From UBA7672 sp040398465 (GTDB lineage Bacteria > Pseudomonadota > Alphaproteobacteria > Caulobacterales > Hyphomonadaceae), in the NCBI GenBank assembly GCA_040398465.1, contig JBBAUA010000009.1, positions 1 through 64,000 on the forward strand: a stretch of DNA of 64,000 nt, written 5' to 3'. The position numbers and the translations under genes are program-made. Every line of letters begins with the position of its first letter. Within the stretch, counting starts at the first letter, position 1. This document shows, in pieces, positions 60,417-64,000 of the stretch. The notes beneath the pieces are model-generated. The model had not been told where the DNA came from and made no database searches. It saw only the letters and a program-made list of their open reading frames with translations.

Positions 60417-60900
60417 CTAGAACGTCTTGCGGATACCGATCTCGTAGGTGCGGCCCAGCGCGTTCCCGATGAAGGGATCGTAGCTGTACTGCTGCACGGT
60501 GAATGGCGGATCCTCGTCGGTCAGGTTTTCGACCGAAAGACTGAGCACGAAATCTTCGTCCCACGGCAGGGTGTACTGGTAGTACAGGTTCTGCGTGATG
60601 AAGTCGTCGATTTGCTCGTTCGCCGTGCCGAGGAAGCGGTCGTCCTTCACGCCCTGGATGTAGCGTGTCACGTAGCGAATGTTGTGCTCGCCGATGTTAT
60701 AGTTCAGCGAAGCATTGCCGCGCCACTCGGATACGAGGTCGCCATCACGTGAGTAATTGGCGAAGCCGAGGCCGTCGACCGCCGGCGTAAGCACCGTACC
60801 GTTGAGCGAGAACGCATCGATCTCGTCGGACAGCACCTGAGTTGCAGTGAACTGGGCTGTTACATCGCCGCCGAGCGCCTCGAAAGCGCGGCTGGGCGCA
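60417..60900 (-). pseudogene. 3' remnant of a TonB-dependent receptor
   Basis: The last ~160 residues of a receptor barrel: GDVTAQFTATQVLSDEIDAF, VSEWRGNASLNYNIGEHNIR, YVTRYIQGVKDD, LYYQYTLPWDEDFVLSLSVE and the terminal YEIGIRKTF with the expected last Phe. The frame stays open upstream, but the similarity to a barrel ends at about 60890, next to the ruvB stop (60920). The plug and most of the barrel are absent and there is no start signal. It is therefore a deletion remnant or the product of a wrong contig join, not a complete gene. Confidence 0.75.
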
Positions 60901-60919
60901 GGAGGCCGACGCTCGGGCG

Positions 60920-61960
60920 TCAGGGCGTGTCGCTGTCATCCTCGAACAGCGGTTGCTGGAAGCTCGCTGGCGCCTTGAGGCCGACGCGGTCCCAGGCTTT
61001 TGGCGTGGCGACGCGGCCGCGCGGGGTACGGGCGACGAAGCCCTGCTGCATGAGGTAGGGCTCGATCACTTCCTCGATGGCGTCGCGCGCTTCAGACAGC
61101 GCCGCGGCCAGCGTGTCTGCTCCAACCGGGCCGCCGCTGTAGGTTTTCACCAGCGCCTGGAGGTAGCGGCGGTCGAGCGCGTCGAGGCCGTCCTCGTCGA
61201 CTTCGAGCCGCGCCAGCGATTTTGCTGCGCCTGCGCGATCGATCCTGACGCCATCTGCTTCGCAGAAGTCGCGGACCCGGCGCAGCAGGCGGATGGCAAT
61301 GCGGGGCGTTCCGCGCGAGCGGCCGGCGATTTCCTCTGCGCCATCCTGCGTGATGTCGGCGCCGACCTTAAGCCCTGCCCGCCGGATGATCGAGCCGAGC
61401 TCTTCGCGTGTGTAGAACTCGAGGCGGATCGGGATGCCGAAGCGATCGCGCAAGGGCGTCGACAGGAGTCCCGCGCGGGTGGTGGCGCCAACCAGAGTGA
61501 AGGGCGGCAGGTCGATCTTCACCGAGCGTGCCGAGGGACCTTCGCCGATGATGAGATCGAGCGTGTGATCCTCCATTGCGGGATAGAGGATTTCCTCAAC
61601 GTGCGCCGGCAGGCGGTGGATCTCGTCGATGAAGAGCACATCGCGCGGCTCGAGATTGGTGAGCAGAGCCGCAAGGTCGCCCGCCTTGGCGATCACGGGG
61701 CCGGACGTGGCGCGGAAGCCGACGCCCATCTCGCGGGAGAGGATCTGCGCCAGTGTCGTCTTGCCAAGGCCAGGCGGGCCGGACAGCAGGACGTGGTCGA
61801 GCGCATCACCGCGATTGCGAGCGGCGGAGACGAAGACTTTCAGGTTGGCCTTGGCCGCCTGCTGGCCGGTGAAATCGTCAAAGGCGGTTGGCCGCAGGGC
61901 GCGGTCGACCGTCTCGCCGGGCTGGCGTTCGGGATTGGTGATTTCGGCGTCTCTGGCCAT
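60920..61960 (-). CDS. ruvB: Holliday junction branch-migration ATPase RuvB
   Basis: 346 residues from ATG 61958-61960. AAA+ motor: Walker A LLSGPPGLGKTTLAQILSRE (about 62-81), Walker B DVLFIDEIHRLPAHVEE, sensor 1 LVGATTRAGLLSTPLRDRFG, and the C-terminal winged helix YLMQQGFVARTPRGRVATPK. It drives branch migration with RuvA. ruvA and ruvC are not adjacent, whereas in many alphaproteobacteria ruvCAB lies just before ybgC-tolQ (here 47 kb). The frame continues upstream only through the artificial gap and is not real. Confidence 0.96.
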   Translation of the reverse strand: MARDAEITNPERQPGETVDRALRPTAFDDFTGQQAAKANLKVFVSAARNRGDALDHVLLSGPPGLGKTTLAQILSREMGVGFRATSGPVIAKAGDLAALLTNLEPRDVLFIDEIHRLPAHVEEILYPAMEDHTLDLIIGEGPSARSVKIDLPPFTLVGATTRAGLLSTPLRDRFGIPIRLEFYTREELGSIIRRAGLKVGADITQDGAEEIAGRSRGTPRIAIRLLRRVRDFCEADGVRIDRAGAAKSLARLEVDEDGLDALDRRYLQALVKTYSGGPVGADTLAAALSEARDAIEEVIEPYLMQQGFVARTPRGRVATPKAWDRVGLKAPASFQQPLFEDDSDTP

Positions 61961-62028
61961 GTTTGCCTTCTGCACCAGTTCGGGGATGAATGGAACAGTT
62001 GCGGAACAACGGCCGGTTAAAGATGAAA

Positions 62029-63247
62029 TCAGTTTCGACTTTTCGCTGGCCCAAGGAGCGCCGTGTCGATCGCGCGGCCGATACGTTCGGCGGCTGGGGG
62101 TTCGAGATTCGCAAGGACAATGATCGTCCAGCCATGCCCGCCGGACATCAGTGCGTTTACGCCGGGCGCTCCCCCGGCAAAGCTGATGCGGCTTCGTGAC
62201 CAATCGGCGACCGCTGGATCTGCGCGGAGGACGGCGGCGCTGCCGTCGCCGGCCAGCCGTCCGGCACGAAGGGCGGCGTCGAGGGCCAGCAGGTCCCGGG
62301 CGGCGGCGTGACTGCCGCCGGAAGCATTGNNNNNNNNNNNNNNNNNNNNNNNNNNNNNNNNNNNNNNNNNNNNNNNNNNNNNNNNNNNNNNNNNNNNNNN
62401 NNNNNNNNNNNNNNNNNNNNNNNNNNNNNTGACTGCCGCCGGAAGCATTGCCTGCCAGTCCATGCCAGGATGAAACGTCCACGAGCGGCGAGCCGGGCCG
62501 CGGCGTCCCATAGGGGATGGCGCCGGCAGGCGGCGGCGTGAAGCTGGCTGTGGCCATGCCGGCCCTGGCGAATACGTTGTTGCCGACGTACTGCTCGTAG
62601 GTCGCGCCGGATGCGCGCGCGATGATCTCTCCCAGCACCACGTAGCATCCATTGCAGTACTGTTCGCGCTCACCCGGCGCAAAAACCGGGGGCCTGGACG
62701 CGACGAGGCCGAAATAGACGGCGTTTGACGTGAGGCTGGCCTTGGGCATGTCCATAAAGGCGGGGCCCACGAAGTCGGCGACGCCGCCACGATGGCCGAG
62801 AATTTGGTCGATTGTCGCCGACCGCGTTTGCGGCTGCGGATAGTCGGGCAACCACTGGCCGACCGTGTCCGTGAGCTTAAGCTTGCCCGCTTCGACGAGC
62901 TGCATGATGGCGACGTGCGTGATCGCCTTGCCGATGGAGCCGAAGTTGAAGGTGGTGGCAGGCGTGACTGCTGCCCTGGAGTCGCGATTGGCAAGGCCGT
63001 GCGCGGCGCTGAACACCTCCCTGCCCTCGCGTGCGACCAGGACGACGCCGCTGAAGCCATCGCGGAGGGCGATGTCGTCCAGCCACGCGCCGAGGCCGGT
63101 CGCAATCTCGGCGTCGGTCATGGCAGAGGTGATCGGAGGTAGCGGCAGCGGGGGGCCGCCTCCCGGCCCGGGGCCGGGTTGGGCGAATGAGGGCGGCGCG
63201 GCCCAGAGGAAGGCGAGCAAGGCGATCAGCGGTTTCAGTCGGCGCAT
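62029..63247 (-). CDS. Serine hydrolase (beta-lactamase class C / S12 family), split by an artificial gap
   Basis: The start is ATG 63245-63247 with a signal peptide (LLAFLWAAPPSFAQ). Across the 100 N (62330-62429), 21 bases repeat on both sides (62309-62329 and 62430-62450), and both sides encode the same NASGGS, so the frame continues to TGA 62029-62031. The S12 triad is complete: SxxK in NFGSIGKAITH (SIGK), YxN in QYCNGCYVVLG, and the HxG motif in SGGHGWTIIVLAN. Roughly 365 residues in total. It is exported and could be a peptidase or esterase; beta-lactamase activity is not implied. Confidence 0.88.
62330..62429. other. Assembly gap (100 N), apparently artificial
   Basis: The 21 bases before (62309-62329) and after (62430-62450) the N-run are identical. 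Merging restores a continuous serine hydrolase frame. Confidence 0.85.
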
Positions 63248-63340
63248 GTGATTCTCCCTCGGGTCTTCTTCAGAAGCGGACGCGGGCGGCGGCTCAAGGA
63301 GATTGGCGCCCGGACACTGCCAGATCACCGTCGGGACAGA

Positions 63341-63613
63341 TCAGGTTTGCGGCCCTCGCTTCAGGCTTCGTAGCTTGACCCCCAGGATGAGCGCCGCGAG
63401 CGCAAGCGTGATCGCGTTGGCGATCGTGATCGACCACTGCACCGTGATGATCCCATAAGCGAGCCAGAGCGCCACGCCCGCCGTGAACAACGCATACATC
63501 GTGAGCGAAATTGCTGCTGTTTCGCGGGTGCGAAGGACCTTGAAGGCCTGCGGAACAAAAGCGGCCGTCGTGAGCAGCGCGGCGACAGCGCCGATAATTT
63601 CTGCGAGATTCAT
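63341..63613 (-). CDS. SemiSWEET sugar transporter
   Basis: 90 residues, three membrane helices: IIGAVAALLTTAAFVPQAFKVL (with the PQ motif at about 21-22), ISLTMYALFTAGVALWLAYG and ITIANAITLALAALILGVKL. The PQ motif, the Asn in the third helix and the length fit SemiSWEETs, which dimerise to move sugars. It is divergent from the DUF445 gene (100 bp apart). Confidence 0.9.
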   Translation of the reverse strand: MNLAEIIGAVAALLTTAAFVPQAFKVLRTRETAAISLTMYALFTAGVALWLAYGIITVQWSITIANAITLALAALILGVKLRSLKRGPQT

Positions 63614-63713
63614 CGCTTACGCCCCGTCGCCCTGATCAGTATCGCGCCTCTGACGCGGATCGGGCTATATCACGGTCCATGAAGCCTGCACCTTCGACCT
63701 GTCCCGCGACACG

Positions 63714-64000
63714 ATGACCCCTGATACAAGCTCAGGGGACAAAAGGTCTGGGGACGCCGCCGCCGTCGATGTATCCGCGCAGGGATACCGGCGCTTCGTG
63801 GGCATGCGGCGGCTGGCCAACGGCATGCTGCTCGCCATCATGGCGCTGTTCGTGTTCTCGCACATGTGGGAGCCGCCGGGCCAGGACTGGGACATTCATT
63901 GGCGATTCCTGCGCGCCTTCGCTGAGGCGGCGATGGTGGGGGGACTCGCAGACTGGTTTGCCGTGACCGCGATCTTCCGGCATCCGCTGGGCATTCCGAT
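63714..64000 (+). CDS. DUF445-family membrane protein, N-terminal part (runs off the window)
   Basis: The frame from ATG 63714 is open to the window end (96 codons). After an Asp/Ser-rich start it reads FVGMRRLANGMLLAIMALFV (first membrane helix), then FLRAFAEAAMVGGLADWFAV and TAIFRHPLGIPI. This last block is the recognised start of DUF445 (YjiN-like) proteins, which are usually around 400 residues. Function unknown; inner membrane likely. It lies in a new direction after the SemiSWEET. Confidence 0.85.
   Translation, partial: MTPDTSSGDKRSGDAAAVDVSAQGYRRFVGMRRLANGMLLAIMALFVFSHMWEPPGQDWDIHWRFLRAFAEAAMVGGLADWFAVTAIFRHPLGIP

Noticed and set aside
60920..63328. An apparent 802-residue protein joining a serine hydrolase to RuvB
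   Set aside because: The fusion exists only through the 100-N gap in the wrong frame; the 21-bp duplicate shows the hydrolase continues in another frame and ruvB starts at its own ATG.

Overview
The window is high-GC alphaproteobacterial chromosome from a draft or metagenome-derived assembly, most likely a Caulobacterales/Hyphomonadaceae-like lineage. Support for this: a circularly permuted two-piece tmRNA gene (12791-13113), an alphaproteobacterial-type SspB adaptor, a ybgC-tolQRAB-pal-cpoB ... tilS-ftsH block, the ubiG / lysC-ptsP neighbourhood, and large TonB-dependent receptors. Six runs of exactly 100 N mark scaffold joins. Two of them (42626-42725 and 62330-62429) have the same sequence on both sides (55 bp and 21 bp), so they are probably artificial and the genes across them (pspF, a serine hydrolase) are probably intact. 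The other four truncate osmC, a hypothetical gene, a sulfotransferase-like gene, mug, an RcnB-like gene and a B3 metallo-beta-lactamase.

Layout. 1-12.7 kb: end of a WYL regulator, a TonB-dependent receptor, a TPR lipoprotein, folA, a VUT transporter, a repeat-bearing lipoprotein, thyA, an esterase, GNAT, RidA, aquaporin and VOC genes. 12.6-20.5 kb: tmRNA with tag ANDNFAPEMRLAA, osmC, a P450, a trans-sulfuration enzyme, sspB, a thioesterase, a DUF3445/HODM protein and mug. 20.5-31.5 kb: a 26-codon ORF with a 15-nt Shine-Dalgarno match, a Tat-type FAD amine oxidase, rfbB, tRNA-Leu(CAA), a YqaA-like protein, dsbB-coq7, an M13 peptidase, an MliC-like protein, ispG and a RodZ-like protein. 31.6-38.2 kb: ptsP and lysC, then divergent ubiG-mnmC.

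38.2-43.7 kb is the most interesting region: an enlarged phage-shock (Psp) envelope-stress locus. A divergent PspF-type activator faces a consensus sigma-54 promoter (42334-42349). That promoter reads into a 45-aa membrane peptide, pspA, pspB, pspC, an unknown 85-aa protein, and eight tightly packed small genes. All eight end in a helix resembling the C-terminal tail of PspC (pattern ER-x-x-T-[SD]-[DE]-[DE]-x-[KR]-L-x-x-E-[IF]-x-x-L). Five are single-pass membrane proteins and three have no membrane segment. A strong terminator for this operon lies inside the convergent mnmC coding region.

43.8-64 kb: a WecG-type glycosyltransferase, a MORN fragment, a GST, the Tol-Pal operon, a YbjN protein, tilS, ftsH, an outer-membrane barrel, an MDR oxidoreductase, a B3 metallo-beta-lactamase, an SRPBCC lipoprotein, the 3' remnant of a second TonB receptor directly against ruvB, ruvB, a serine hydrolase, a SemiSWEET and the start of a DUF445 protein. 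Functional themes are envelope integrity (Psp, Tol-Pal, FtsH, RodZ), ribosome rescue and targeted proteolysis (tmRNA, SspB, FtsH), and core metabolism (folate/dTMP, isoprenoid, ubiquinone, aspartate and methionine pathways). All product names rest on motifs read by eye; no database search was possible.
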